64,000 nucleotides of DNA from Bolinopsis microptera (lineage: Eukaryota > Ctenophora > Tentaculata > Lobata > Bolinopsidae): positions 16,005,337-16,069,336 of the forward strand of contig NC_087080.1 in assembly GCF_026151205.1 (NCBI RefSeq), in the 5' to 3' direction. The position numbers and the translations under genes are program-made. The notes beneath the pieces were generated by a model, which worked only from the letters and a program-made list of their open reading frames with translations, did no database searches and was not told the DNA's origin. Positions 44,216 through 57,800 of this stretch are shown in pieces. Positions within the stretch are counted from its first letter, which is position 1. The number at the start of each line of letters is the position of its first letter.

Positions 44216-46575
44216 AATTTTATTATGCTCAACTGTGCATGACACTTAAATTCAAGAAAGTTGGTGCACAATAAACGTGGGCATAAGTGTGCCAGTCTAC
44301 ACGATACTAAAATTTCCTCCAATACACAATACCCCTACATGAGGGTTACACATGTTTGTCAAGGAAACCATGCCTTCTAATCTGTCAGGCAGACTCACCT
44401 GATAATCACAACACTAGATCAACCAAAATGTTAAACAGTTTAACCCCAAAGTTCAGAATGACTGACTGTACTACTAATATATATAATGTAATGTGCTTGC
44501 AAGGAAAGCTAAAACGTGCGCTATTTGCTAATCAACATAACCACGCCCTGCTTGATTGGACCTTTAAAGATTTTGACTGCGCAAATGTCATTTTCCAAAC
44601 ATTAGAACTGGCTGGTCACACACATTTCAATTAAATTACCCTAGGCTACTGTTTTCCAAATCTTGTCCTGTGAGTAAAGTATGTGTGAGAAAATTTTAAT
44701 AAAATTAATGTATATTTTTAGATTTTTAAAATTTAATTTGAGAATGAAGTAAGGAATTTTTATTAGCACAGTATTAGAATTAGAATTAGAATTAGAATCA
44801 AATTTACACAGCAATACAATAAGAATAAAAATAATTTAAGAAGCTTCAATCTGCTGTGCAGGACATTCAAGTCAGTCGAAAACTGTTAGCAGAACACCCT
44901 TCTAGGGACATAAGGATATAGTATGTAAAACATAATGAGTAATAAATTAATGAGTCATAAAATAAGATATGATTTAACAGTGAACTGTGGGCATGAAGGT
45001 AACAATTAAGATTACATAGATGCCCACTTTGGGATTACGTTAGTAATGTTATTTACAGTTATATACAGAGAAGTATAGAACAATAATAATACAGTATAGT
45101 GTATAGTTTACAGTATAGTGTATAGTTTAAGATATTTATAGCTTATTAAAACCATTGATACAAAGGCCATAATCTTTCGCCAGCTATCCAAAATCCACCT
45201 TGAAGCTGCATTTATATCCTTGAACTACACAATATAAACTTAAGCATGTTTTAGTGTAGGCTTTTTGTCACAACAAGACTGCAACCTGAGCTATAGTAAC
45301 AACTATAAACAGAACCCCTAATGTCTGCCAACAATTTTTCTTCTAGTCCTAATATAAGCCTTGTCTCTTTAAAAAAACTTAACTGAACTAGCGTTTCGGT
45401 GTGTGCAAAAGCTTTCAGGTATGCGCATTCCATGCCCCGTTCGCGTTAGTTACCTGTCCTTTTAAAACCAAACTAGCAGTCAGGGACAAAAAGTCATACA
45501 CCAAATGTGCATTATATTTTATGAATTGTTTTACATCTTTTTATTCTGTAAAATGTGCTGAAATTAAATGTCTTGTTTCATTGAAAATTTCTTGTTTCAT
45601 TGATGCCTACGGTTGTTTGAAATCAAGCGCCCGCTTACTGGCACAATTCTTGTTATTGTATTGCTGTATAAATTTGATTTTAATTATAATAATTATATAG
45701 TGTTGAATGTTTAACACTGGCTGAGAAGAAGGTTACATAATATATTTTATGACTATGTTGTTACTTGTGTATACGTGCCAACTAAGCCAGACAAAATGAT
45801 CAGAAAAAATACATTTTCTGATCCAAGTTCTTTTTTCAAGCCGAAAATGATATAAAAGATGATCACTGGGAGATAATTCATCTTACTATGGATAATTTCA
45901 AAACCATAGCTGCAGACAGATCTTGATGCTATGAAGATTTTCAACTCAATGCAGACATGTAGACATTTTTCTCGTTACTATGCCCAAGTTACCAGGGTGA
46001 GTGCAATGTCCCAAAATCGCTTTACTTGGGAAATTTAATTGCACATAAGCACTGACCTTTGACTGGCAAAAACTTTGGATAGGAACAATATGACAAAAAG
46101 CAGCTGATAGATATCACTCCCCTCTATCAGAAACAACTATAGATTCAATTACGAGAGAATTTTCGCTAAGACCCCCACAGCCACCTTAAACGGCTTGAGA
46201 ACATATTTTATCGTCCACAGCAGATATGGGATATGACCGTTGCATTGTAGATTCAGACTAAAAATTCAGACTTCTAGATCATAAATTATTGTGGGCATGG
46301 CCTTATAAAATGATACAAAATTGTTTTACGGCTGACTCATTTTTCATACTAGTTCCTGATGACGTTTTGCCCTGAAATTTTACATACAGATTCTGAAGTA
46401 ACATATAATGCAATTGGTCACATTTTTATAAGAGTACCCATTATAATTATTTTCAGTAAAATTCGTCTCTCCTGTTATGTTTTAGCGAAGAGCACGATTT
46501 AATCGTCACAATACTTAAATTAATACTAAAATTAAATTTATTGAAACTTCTTGGAGTAATTTGTATCGATTTCAG
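44216..46575. other. No identifiable gene; likely intron or intergenic
   Basis: AT-rich, no convincing exon pairs. Because the first recognised exon of the large gene (46576) lacks a plausible start codon, earlier exons could lie here or further upstream; I could not find them. A short (TAGAAT)n run is at 44775-44798. Confidence 0.35.
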
Positions 46576-46794
46576 ACTGTTAGTAACCATACAGCAGAGG
46601 CACAGGTGGTTGTCAGTTCAGCAGCTCAGTTTGTACCTACAAGAACAGAAACATTATCTAATAAAATTCAATTCATTAACCAGTTAAAATCAAAAATCAG
46701 CTTATACTTTGGCCCAAATGAGCAGAAGAAGGTGAAGTTTTTGGTGACGCATTCTGACTTTTTCACCCAAGTCAATTATCTGACCCAGTCAGAG
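46576..46794 (+). CDS. KH-like gene exon 1 (visible)
   Basis: Acceptor GATTTCAG, donor CAGAG|GTAAGT. 73 codons, phase 0-0. Contains QVVVSSAAQFVPTRTETLSN and VKFLVTHSDFFTQVNYL. No start Met, so not the first exon. Confidence 0.6.
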
Positions 46795-49700
46795 GTAAGT
46801 TTCATAGTTATTAGCTTTTCAAATTATTATCATCAACAAAAAAATCATCTTAAGTACTAGCATAGCATCTCTCTTGTTATGAACTTAAAACACAATTCAA
46901 CCCCTCCAATGCAATGTTTGTGCTTGGGCCTTGGAACGAATTCGTATTAAAGTTTTTTGTGTTAATTGTAATATTTTTACCGGAAATAAAGATTATTTAG
47001 TATGTCTTTTTAATATATTATTGGTATTACAGGTTCAAGCCCAACTAAAAGCCTCTAATTTGGAACTTACTGGGTTACCTCATGACATTCTTCTGGTAGA
47101 GGAAAAGTTAAATAAGCTGCTGCGTGACATTGAAATTCTTAATTTCCAGTTCCCTCTGCAAGTCGGAACAATCCTTGGGTTTAATTCTCCAAAGCAGCTG
47201 GTTTCAGAATTAATGTCAATAGCAAATGTATGGTATAAGTTTCCAAATATTTCTATAAGACCTAATTCTAGTTCCGATGTTTTGAAAGTGAGAGCTTCCT
47301 TAATTTACAATGGGAGCTTCCTTAATTTACACATTTTGATCTCTGCACTGCGATAATGTCATAAATGCTTCATATTCAATTATTCATTTCAGGTATTGGT
47401 TCATCTGAAATATGATCGTCTCTCAGATAAAGCTTTGATCACAGCAACCGGATTTGAAAGAGATGTTAAAGCTTTTGAGAAGGAATTGCATCCTATGATT
47501 GACAGTGTTATCTCCAACAATTTTGTTGTTCCTGAGAAATTTTTGACGTCCAAGGAATTCTCAAGCTTGTGTCTGCAGTTGAATGGGCTACCAAATACAA
47601 TTGTCAGTGCTCAACATGGTGTAGTCACTGCGTGGTCGAATAGCAGATCAAATCTTATGAGAGTTCAGTTGAAGCTTGATAGGTTGATTAATAGAACTCA
47701 ATCTACAAATTATGTTACTGAATCATTATCTCTTAGTAAAGTCAAACAACGTTACATATTTGTTATTCTGAAGCCTGAACTGAGTCATAACGTAAGTTTT
47801 TGACTGTTCAAGTCAGCATCGAGTTCATTATACCGACTACCATTTTTAAGATTCAAAACGTTTACGAAGAAGAATCCTGAGAATTTTTCATTAAAAATTG
47901 TCTTCTCATTATGCATAACAGATTAAGGCTTGTTGGTTAATATTGTCGGAGGACTTTCAGGTTAATGACTTCATGTGCTATCCAGGTAAATATGAATTGG
48001 AAGTCCTACGATGGAAAACTTACAACACTTGAATTGAGAGGTGAACTTTCCGAAGTTAAGAAAACTGTGTCAAAAGTTAGTTCTAGTCTTGTGTCTTGTG
48101 CAATGTGTGGTTAGTGTTATTTGTGTGATTAGTCTCTGAGTGATTATCTTTTTAATATCATAATCCACATTGCTGACACTTCAAAAGACCGATTATCCAG
48201 GTTCAGAAATTAAGCCACAGAATTACGACTGCAACAGTATCACTCACAGCTCAAAGCGTGAAAGCTTTGGGAAATCTCACATCCTTCTTCGGGTAAATAT
48301 ACTTACACTTACTGTCATTCACGTATTTCATGACTGTATCCAAAAAAGATCAGATAATACTCTTTTAATTTTAATAAAAATCCAATTAACCCTCTTCTGG
48401 CAGAAATAAGGGACAGTACTTAGTTGTGAAGAAACCAGAAGAAGGAAATCCCTCAATCACCATTACTGGTTTGGAGAGTCAAGTGAATGATGCTTTGCTG
48501 AAAGTATACAAAACTCTTGAGACAAAGTGTAGTAAAAACCAATTCTCTATGATTAATACAAGTTTATTATTTTCATATTTGAACTACGAGGAGTTCAAGT
48601 ACGACGAGAATAATTTGCGACTTTTCTGTGCGACTTTTCCTGAGGTAGGTTTTTATTTGGAATTGTAAAACATTTTCAAGATCAATATTATATACTCGAT
48701 ACCAATTAATGATTGAAACTTTAGACATGTTGTATCTAAATTTGCAAGAGCTTTATTAAATTTTACAATACTTTTATAAATTACATTTTAATCAGGCCGT
48801 TATAGAATGGAAGTCGAATCCAAACGGGTTGATCCAAGTGAAAATAACATCGTCGCCAAATGATCTATCCTCCATGAAAAGTATCTTGAAAAGGAATGTT
48901 ATAGTTCCTTTATCATCCTTTAAAGATACCTCATCTGTTTCTACTATTGCTTCTGTATTACAGCAAAATGGAAAATTGGAAGACGAGGTATGTTTAAAAA
49001 TATCATGTTTGTGGCTAGGGTCCGGGGGGCCAGGGGGGGCTGCAGTCCGGGTCAGGGGGGGGGGGGGTGGGTGGGGGGGGGGGGGCTGAGTTATCATTTA
49101 AATCTAGGAATACAAGGAATACAAGGAAACTTCCTAGGATACCCCTTCAGTGCATACTGTAAATATAGAACTATTAAATATTAACTATTATTAATATCGC
49201 AATGGTTTTGAACTTGTGACCTTCATATTTAATGATACTAGTATCTAGGACTATATATAGACTATATATAGTGCAATATATTGCACCAGGCTCGCATATC
49301 CGCTCTTCGTGAGGAGTTTGGTTGTATCGGTCTAGTTCAATTTCGAGTCGATGTGCACTGATCCGTAGTCTTGTGATATTCACACATATTTAATGACACT
49401 ATTTACCGTGAGGGCACGTCTATCTAGGTAACATTATTATCAGGTAATACTCTTGATCTTTGTTAAAGTTTGATTTCAAGCCACGATAAAATTCTAATTT
49501 CCGAGAAGTAAAATTCTAATTTCCGAGAAGTGTTGATACAAGACGTGCTCCAGCTACATTCCAAATTTTCATAACGGGTTGTGTTGATTGCAGAGGAAAT
49601 TGATTTTTGAAACCGTTGTGAATAAGAAAGTCCTCTTTTGGTGGTTCTGTGAAACTCGGGTTTCTTCAACAAATTAACTTAGAGTGACTGTTTTTGAGAG

Positions 49701-52700
49701 CTGTGACATGATCGGTAGAGAAGCATGGGTCTAGTGCGAAGAGAGGCTCCAAACCCTTGTACCATGGGTCTAGTGCGAGGACAGGCTCCAAACCCTTGTA
49801 CCATGGGTCTAGTGCGAGGAGAGGCTCCAAACCCTTGTACCATGGGTCTAGTGCGAGGAGAGGCTCCAAACCCTTGTACCATGGGTCTAGTGCGAGGAGA
49901 GGCTCCAAACCCTTGTACCATGGGTCTAGTGCGAGGACAGGCTCCAAACCCTTGTACCATGGGTCTAGTGCGAGGAGAGGCTCCAAACCCTTGTACCATG
50001 GGTCTAGTGCGAGGACAGGCTCCAAACCCTTGTACCATGGGTCTAGTGCGAGGAGAGGCTCCAAACCCTTGTACCATGGGTCTAGTGCGAGGAGAGGCTC
50101 CAAACCCTTGTACCATGGGTCTAGTGCGAGGAGAGGCTCCAAACCCTTGTACCATGGGTCTAGTGCAAGGACAGGCTCCAAACCCTTGTACCATGGGTCT
50201 AGTGCGAGGACAGGCTCCAAACCCTTGTACCATGGGTCTAGTGCGAGGACAGGCTCCAAACCCTTGTACCATGGGTCTAGTGCGAGGACAGGCTCCAAAC
50301 CCTTGTACCATGGGTCTAGTGCGAGGACAGGCTCCAAACCCTTGTACCATGGGTCTAGTGCGAGGACAGGCTCCAAACCCTTGTACCATGGGTCTAGTGC
50401 GAGGAGAGGCTCCAAACCCTTGTACCATGGGTCTAGTGCGAGGAGAGGCTCCAAACCCTTGTACCATGGGTCTAGTGCGAGGAGAGGCTCCAAACCCTTG
50501 TACCATGGGTCTAGTGCGAGGACAGGCTCCAAACCCTTGTACCATGGGTCTAGTGCGAGGACAGGTTCCAAACCCTTGTACCATGGGTCTAGTGCGAGGA
50601 CAGGCTCCAAACCCTTGTACCATGGGTCTAGTGCGAGGACAGGCTCCAAACCCTTGTAACATGGGTCTAGTGCGAGGAGAGGCTCCAAACCCTTGTAACA
50701 TGGGTCTAGTGCGAGGACAGGCTCCAAACCCTTGTACCATGGGTCTAGTGCGAGGACAGGCTCCAAACCCTTGTACCATGGGTCTAGTGCGAGAACAGGC
50801 TCCAAACCCTTGTACCATGGGTCTAGTGCGAGGACAGGCTCCAAACCCTTGTACCATGGGTCTAGTGCGAGGACAGGCTCCAAACCCTTGTACCATGGGT
50901 CTAGTGCGAGGAGAGGCTCCAAACCCTTGTACCATGGGTCTAGTGCGAGGAGAGGCTCCAAACACTTGTACCATGGGTCTAGTGCGAGGAGAGGCTCCAA
51001 ACCCTTGTACCATGGGTCTAGTGCGAGGACAGGCTCCAAACCCTTGTTACATGGGTCTAGTGCGAGGACAGGCTCCAAACCCTTGTACCATGGGTCTAGT
51101 GCGAGGACAGGCTCCAAACCCTTGTACCATGGGTCTAGTGCGAGGACAGGCTCCAAACCCTTGTACCATGGGTCTAGTGCGAGGACAGGCTCCAAACCCT
51201 TGTACCATGGGTCTAGTGCGAGGACAGGCTCCAAACCCTTGTACCATGGGTCTAGTGCGAGGACAGGCTCCAAACCCTTGTACCATGGGTCTAGTGCGAG
51301 GACAGGCTCCAAACCCTTGTACCATGGGTCTAGTGCGAGGACAGGCTCCAAACCCTTGTACCATGGGTCTAGTGCGAGGAGAAGCTCCAAACCCTTGTAC
51401 CATGGGTCTAGTGCGAGGAGAGGCTCCAAACCCTTGTACCATGGGTCTAGTGCGAGGAGAGGCTCCAAACCCTTGTACCATGGGTCTAGTGCGAGGACAG
51501 GCTCCAAACCCTTGTACCATGGGTCTAGTGCGAGGACAGGCTCCAAACCCTTGTACCATGGGTCTAGTGCGAGGAGAGGCTCCAAACCCTTGTACCATGG
51601 GTCTAGTGCGAGGAGAGGCTCCAAACCCTTGTACCATGGGTCTAGTGCAAGGAGAGGCTCCAAACCCTTGTACCATGGGTCTAGTGCGAGGACAGGCTCC
51701 AAACCCTTGTACCATGGGTCTAGTGCGAGGACAGGCTCCAAACCCTTGTACCATGGGTCTAGTGCGAGGACAGGCTCCAAACCCTTGTACCATGGGTCTA
51801 GTGCGAGGACAGGCTCCAAACCCTTGTACCATGGGTCTAGTGCGAGGAGAGGCTCCAAACCCTTGTACCATGGGTCTAGTGCGAGGAGAGGCTCCAAACC
51901 CTTGTACCATGGGTCTAGTGCGAGGAGAGGCTCCAAACCCTTGTAACATGGGTCTAGTGCGAGGACAGGCTCCAAACCCTTGTACCATGGGTCTAGTGCG
52001 AGGACAGGCTCCAAACCCTTGTACCATGGGTCTAGTGCGAGGAGAGGCTCCAAACCCTTGTACCATGGGTCTAGTGCGAGGAGAGGCTCCAAACCCTTGT
52101 ACCATGGGTCTAGTGCAAGGAGAGGCTCCAAACCCTTGTACCATGGGTCTAGTGCGAGGACAGGCTCCAAACCCTTGTACCATGGGTCTAGTGCGAGGAC
52201 AGGCTCCAAACCCTTGTACCATGGGTCTAGTGCGAGGACAGGCTCCAAACCCTTGTACCATGGGTCTAGTGCGAGGACAGGCTCCAAACCCTTGTACCAT
52301 GGGTCTAGTGCGAGGACAGGCTCCAAACCCTTGTAACATGGGTCTAGTGCGAGGACAGGCTCCAAACCCTTGTACCATGGGTCTAGTGCGAGGACAGGGT
52401 CCAAACCCTTGTACCATGGGTCTAGTGCGAGGACAGGCTCCAAACCCTTGTACCATGGGTCTAGTGCGCGGACAGGCTCCAAACCCTTGTACCATGGGTC
52501 TAGTGCGAGGACAGGCTCCAAACCCTTGTAACATGGGTCTAGTGCGAGGAGAGGCTCCAAACCCTTGTACCATGGGTCTAGTGCGAGGAGAGGCTCCAAA
52601 CCCTTGTACCATGGGTCTAGTGCGAGGAGAGGCTCCAAACCCTTGTACCATGGGTCTAGTGCGAGGACAGGCTCCAAACCCTTGTACCATGGGTCTAGTG

Positions 52701-54791
52701 CGAGGACAGGCTCCAAACCCTTGTACAATGGGTCTAGTGCGAGGACAGGCTCCAAACCCTTGTACCATGGGTCTAGTGCGAGGAGAGGCTCCAAACCCTT
52801 GTACCATGGGTCTAGTGCGAGGAGAGGCTCCAAACCCTTGTACCATGGGTCTAGTGCAAGGAGAGGCTCCAAACCCTTGTACCATGGGTCTAGTGCGAGG
52901 AGAGGCTCCAAACCCTTGTACCATGGGTCTAGTGCGAGGAGAGGCTCCAAACCCTTGTACCATGGGTCTAGTGCGAGGACAGGCTCCAAACCCTTGTACC
53001 ATGGGTCTAGTGCGAGGACAGGCTCCAAACCCTTGTACCATGAGTCTAGTGCGAGGAAAGGCTCCAAACCCTTGTACCAGTCCAATTTCATATTCGTCTG
53101 TTCTTTGAAGGTTCAGAAGAAGAGGGAGTTATCTTTTTTTAAGAGTATGGTATTTTTAAGAGTGAGGTTGACGCACCCCAGACGCCTGTATTGCTGGCTT
53201 TACTATTCACACTCAGCGGCCATTTTAAAAAGTGAAGTTGAATTTTTTCGCTGTTCAGGAGGCTAATTTTCTTGAGGATGCTAGTTTCAAAAAGGGTTGT
53301 TTGATGTAGTGAACTTACATTACCACGTATTTTGGTGCACTGTTTTCTGCCTCCCAGGTAGCTTTCAAACCACTTAATGACAAAGCCATCCAAGCCATAA
53401 TAATCAAGTTTTTCAATAGAAGTTATGGCTTACTGATTTACTGTGTCAAAAGCCTTTTTTATGTCAAAGAATACAATTGCAGGTTTCTTCGATGTCTTTT
53501 ACCAATTACTTCATGATATCCATTCCATTTTGACTAAGGTCGTTCAGTATCTTCATTGTTGACCGAAGGTCACCTTTTGCACCGTTCTCCACAAGATCAT
53601 ATATTTTACCACTGCAATATGTTATCGTGCGTGTCTTACTAACATTCTCAATATGAGGAGGCAGAGTAACTATACAATTACTCATAGGCGCTGACCTTTG
53701 ACCAGCGATAAATTCGGCTAGGAGCAATATTTTAATAGATATTAAGTTCCCTTCTGCTGCTTGTGCAGAAGGACAAAGAACTAAAGTTGCTTAAGACGTC
53801 GGTTCACGGTTGAAGAGACAGTACAAACAACGGTGGAGTCAGGGATTCAGAGCTATAGTGAAGCTGTACAATAGAACAGTGCAAGTGGTACGGTCTGCAA
53901 CAGTAAAATTCTGAAGAAGGTGATGAAGAGCGTGGCTGCAGAGGACAGGAGCAAGAATCTGATTGTGTTTGGGCTGAAAGAAGAGGAGAAAGAACAGCTT
54001 CCATCGCTAGTAACCGAGCTCAACAGCAGTTCATCAGATTCTGATGAAAACAGGGAGACTGAGGCTAGTTAAGACCCACAAAGATGTATGGATTTGTCCA
54101 GATAGATCCAGCGAAGAGCGAGCAACGAGGAAGCATCTGGTCACTAACCTGAAGAAGAAGAGGGCTGAACAGACTCATCTCGACCACTATATCCGGTACA
54201 GGAAGGTCTGTAGCCGTGATAAGAAGCCACCATGAAGTAATTCATGTCTCTCGGACACTGATCAGTATTTGAAGGAGTAATGAGTATCTTAAGAGTTTTC
54301 AGACGTTATCTGTATTTGAGAGACAATTATATAATTTGCATACTTTATTTTTTGATTTTTTCACACTTCATATTTCATAATTTTATAACTAGGTGGAGGT
54401 GATGTTATTGAGACTTTGGGTGGCCATAGAACTCGTTTTTTGAAAGTTGTCCTCTGTATAATTTTGTTTCACTGACTCACGCTTTTTAGCATTCATACAT
54501 TTCGGCCCAATTTATATGTTTGTTCGATTTGCTGTACATTGTATATTTGCTATTTTGTAAAAGTTTCAAATTAAATCAAATCATTAGAAACAACTAAAAA
54601 GTCGATTTTGGTACAATTTCCATGAATCTATGAGGGGGGGGGGGGGGGGGGGGGAGTTATCATTTGAACTTCCGTCTGTCATAACTGACCAATATTTGTT
54701 TACATTTTATAATGGTTCAGTAAGTTTCACATTGTAAATAAAATATGTGCAGAAAATAAACGTACAGAAAATGAATAATTTATCACTATAT

Positions 54792-54827
<36 letters not shown>

Positions 54828-57800
54828 GCAGGTACTTTTTTGATGGAACATAACCCTAAAAGTATCCGAGGGGTGGGTGGGTGTTTTTTGAAATTTTCGA
54901 AAAGTATCATGGTACTTTTTTTGTCCAAAAAAAAGAAGGGGTACCCCAAAACATGATTATAAAAGTACATGGTACTTTTCATTACCAAAATGTTAGAATT
55001 TGCAACCAACTTACGGTGAATTATCAAAAATAAATGATACACAGGATTTACCTATTTAAGATAATTTGCTTCAACTTTTTTTTGTCCTCTATTATAGATG
55101 CATAATTTCAAAAAATCAACATAGAATCCTGATGAAGAATAAATTGAAAAATTCGTGTCAATATACAAAATCTAAAGTAAATAGTCAACATAACAAAATA
55201 CATATAAATCTAAAATAATGGGCAGTTTGTTAGGGTCTGCAGATGCTTTACGTTGCTCTTACGGGAGGTGGCTTGCAGGGTGGAATTGCAAGTTTCCTTC
55301 CTCCCGCAGAAGCCACACGGCAGTCCCAAGGCCGACCCAGGTGGTTGTCTGAGGAGTGAGGATGTGCCATGCCACATGGTGCCACATTTTCTCCTTCCTG
55401 ATTAACTTAGCACAAGTAGCACTTGAAGGTGTTCGGATCAGTACCAGTTCGGGGATCTGCACTGATGAACAGGAATTTTTTGAAAAAAAAAGGAGGGGGT
55501 GGGGCCGTGGGGGGTTATTCGGGAAAATTTCGTAAAGTACCGTGGTACTTTTTTGTTATTCCATTCGTGAAGGAGGTGGGTGGGTGGTTATTTTCAGAAA
55601 TTTCGAAAAGTCAGCATATATGTTCCATCCCCCCGACTATATCACCATATTTTCAACTCAGTATACACTATACAGTAAAACCCTTATTTACCTTTCCCTC
55701 AAAGTCGGTGGTAAACAATGGGTTTTAATGAACTGTTATAATATTCTTTTGTTCTTCACACTCACTGAACCACAGTTTGAGAAGCTTCTTTAAATTGTTC
55801 ATTAATATCATTATATAATCGATAACTGTGTAAATTTAATTCTAATTATAAATCTGATATTTCAGCTTGGCGCCAGGGTTGCCATCGAGGAAAAAGCAGA
55901 TCACATATTAATAAGTACTAATAAAGACGATAATTTAGTTGAAGCCTATGATGTGCTATATGACATAACCCAGCGCTATCAGCAGAGGCAGTATACTACA
56001 GATAGAATGTTGCTGGTCCCTGGAAATTTATTGGATGACATAAAAGCTACTGCAGAAGCCTATGAGGTATAATTATTATTGTTCATCTACAGACTCTACT
56101 ACTACTCATATAGGTGCAAATAAATTCCAAAAACCAGACTTTACATCCGAAAACGAAACATCGCTCTTTTCTGGCAATTTCCCCCGCAATGTTGCCGGCA
56201 TGCCTTGATAAAACTTTAATGTGCAGTTAACATAAAATTTTGTGCAGATAGGATTTAAGTTTCGGTGTAACATTCGATGTCACACCTGTCAACCTGCCTG
56301 TAATTATGTGGTAATTATGTGGTAATTAGGTGGTTATTAGGTGGTAATTAGGTGGTAATTAGGTGGTAATTAGGTGGTAATTAGGTGGTAATTAGGTGGT
56401 AAGGGATTACTACCTTCTGTAATAAATATAAAGTTTGTGGTAGAATATAAAGGGTTGCAGCCTGGCAATTTCACCCTTTCGATCTCGCGGTAGGTGACAT
56501 TTTATTGAAAATTTTGCTCACTCAAAAGGCCTAGAAGCAATTTGGCAATATAGTGATCAATTTCAAATAAAATTTTACAAAATAAAAAAAACTATTTTAT
56601 ACGCATCATACATAAAATATGGAAGACTCTCCAGCCTATTTGTCAATCTTTTTTGCTATTAATGCTGAGACTGACGTACATTTTAAAGGGAGGCTCGTTA
56701 GACCTAGTCTAAATTTACTTAGCATGATTAGAAATGACCTACGGAAGAAATGACCTACGGAAAAAATGACCTACGAAAGAAATTTTTAAATTCTCTACGT
56801 TCAATTTCAGATTTGAAGATTTGAGAGCCATTGCTCTTGATAGAGTTAAGTTTTTGGAGAAAATTTAGTTTTATCTTTTGAGGCAGCTGCCAATAAAGTT
56901 TTCAGATATTTTGAACTTTGATATGGTTTATAATAAATAAGTAACATAAAATATGTATATGGGCACATACATTATGTATAAGGGCCTACCAGCAAGAGCA
57001 GCCCTTTAGAAAGTAGGTGTAGAGCTTACAAGTGCTTTATTTGTGGTCCCCTGAACTCGTATATGAATTTTCATAAAGATTGGACAAACAATGACTAAGT
57101 TATGAGCTAAAAACTATATGCCCATATTTAACATCTGAGCTAAAAATATTATTGTTCACCAGCGAGCCCACAATCAAAGCTTTGACAAAATGTATCATTG
57201 CTTTTAAAATTTAACATTCCAAATTGGGATTTAAATTGGAACTTTTTTGCAGGGATGCATCTACCTAGATTTTGTCTAACCTCCTTTTCATTTTTATTTT
57301 AGTCCAAGAACCCATATATATTATAATACTTAAATATAATAATCCGAATATAATAGATTACACAAGATTATTGTTACATAAATTTGGGACTCTATTGTAT
57401 TTAAGTACAATGACTCATATCATATTAGGTGATGGTCGCCTTCAGCTCTGATTCCTCCAAAGAAGGTAAATTAATCATTGACTTTGTTGGACGGTCAGGA
57501 AATTGTGAGATATTTAAGACATATCTTGATATGAAACTCTCGAGTCTTACTCGATTGGATGTGACATCTACAAACACTTGTAGTCTTACCAATCGAATAC
57601 TCCATGCTGATGAAGAGGTAAGACTTATCAAGTTATCAATTATCAAGTTGTGTCAGTAATGGTGCTTTGTAGATAAGATTTTAGATAAGATTGTAGGTAA
57701 GATTCCGATCAGAATCTACCATACAAAATTACAAGGCGAATTTTAGGCGGAATATTTTATGTAATACAATATTAATACACTCCCCATTCTTAACAAGCTC

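Larger units (their letters stand above)
48988..55865 (+). other. 6.9-kb intron filled with repeats
   Basis: Between two phase-0 exons. Holds a poly-G stretch (49020-49085), an 86-unit 39-bp minisatellite, LINE pieces, further poly-G tracts and a possible transposon-derived Cys module. No extra exon was recognised, though one could be hidden. Confidence 0.55.

Noticed and set aside
49725-53078. CRISPR array
   Set aside because: Units are contiguous with no unique spacers and the DNA is eukaryotic.
49666-53108. Giant open frames (over 1100 codons on both strands)
   Set aside because: They are produced by a 39-bp tandem repeat with a length divisible by three and no stop in the unit; four frames are open at once. 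They lie inside an intron and have no non-repetitive domain, so I annotate a minisatellite, not genes.
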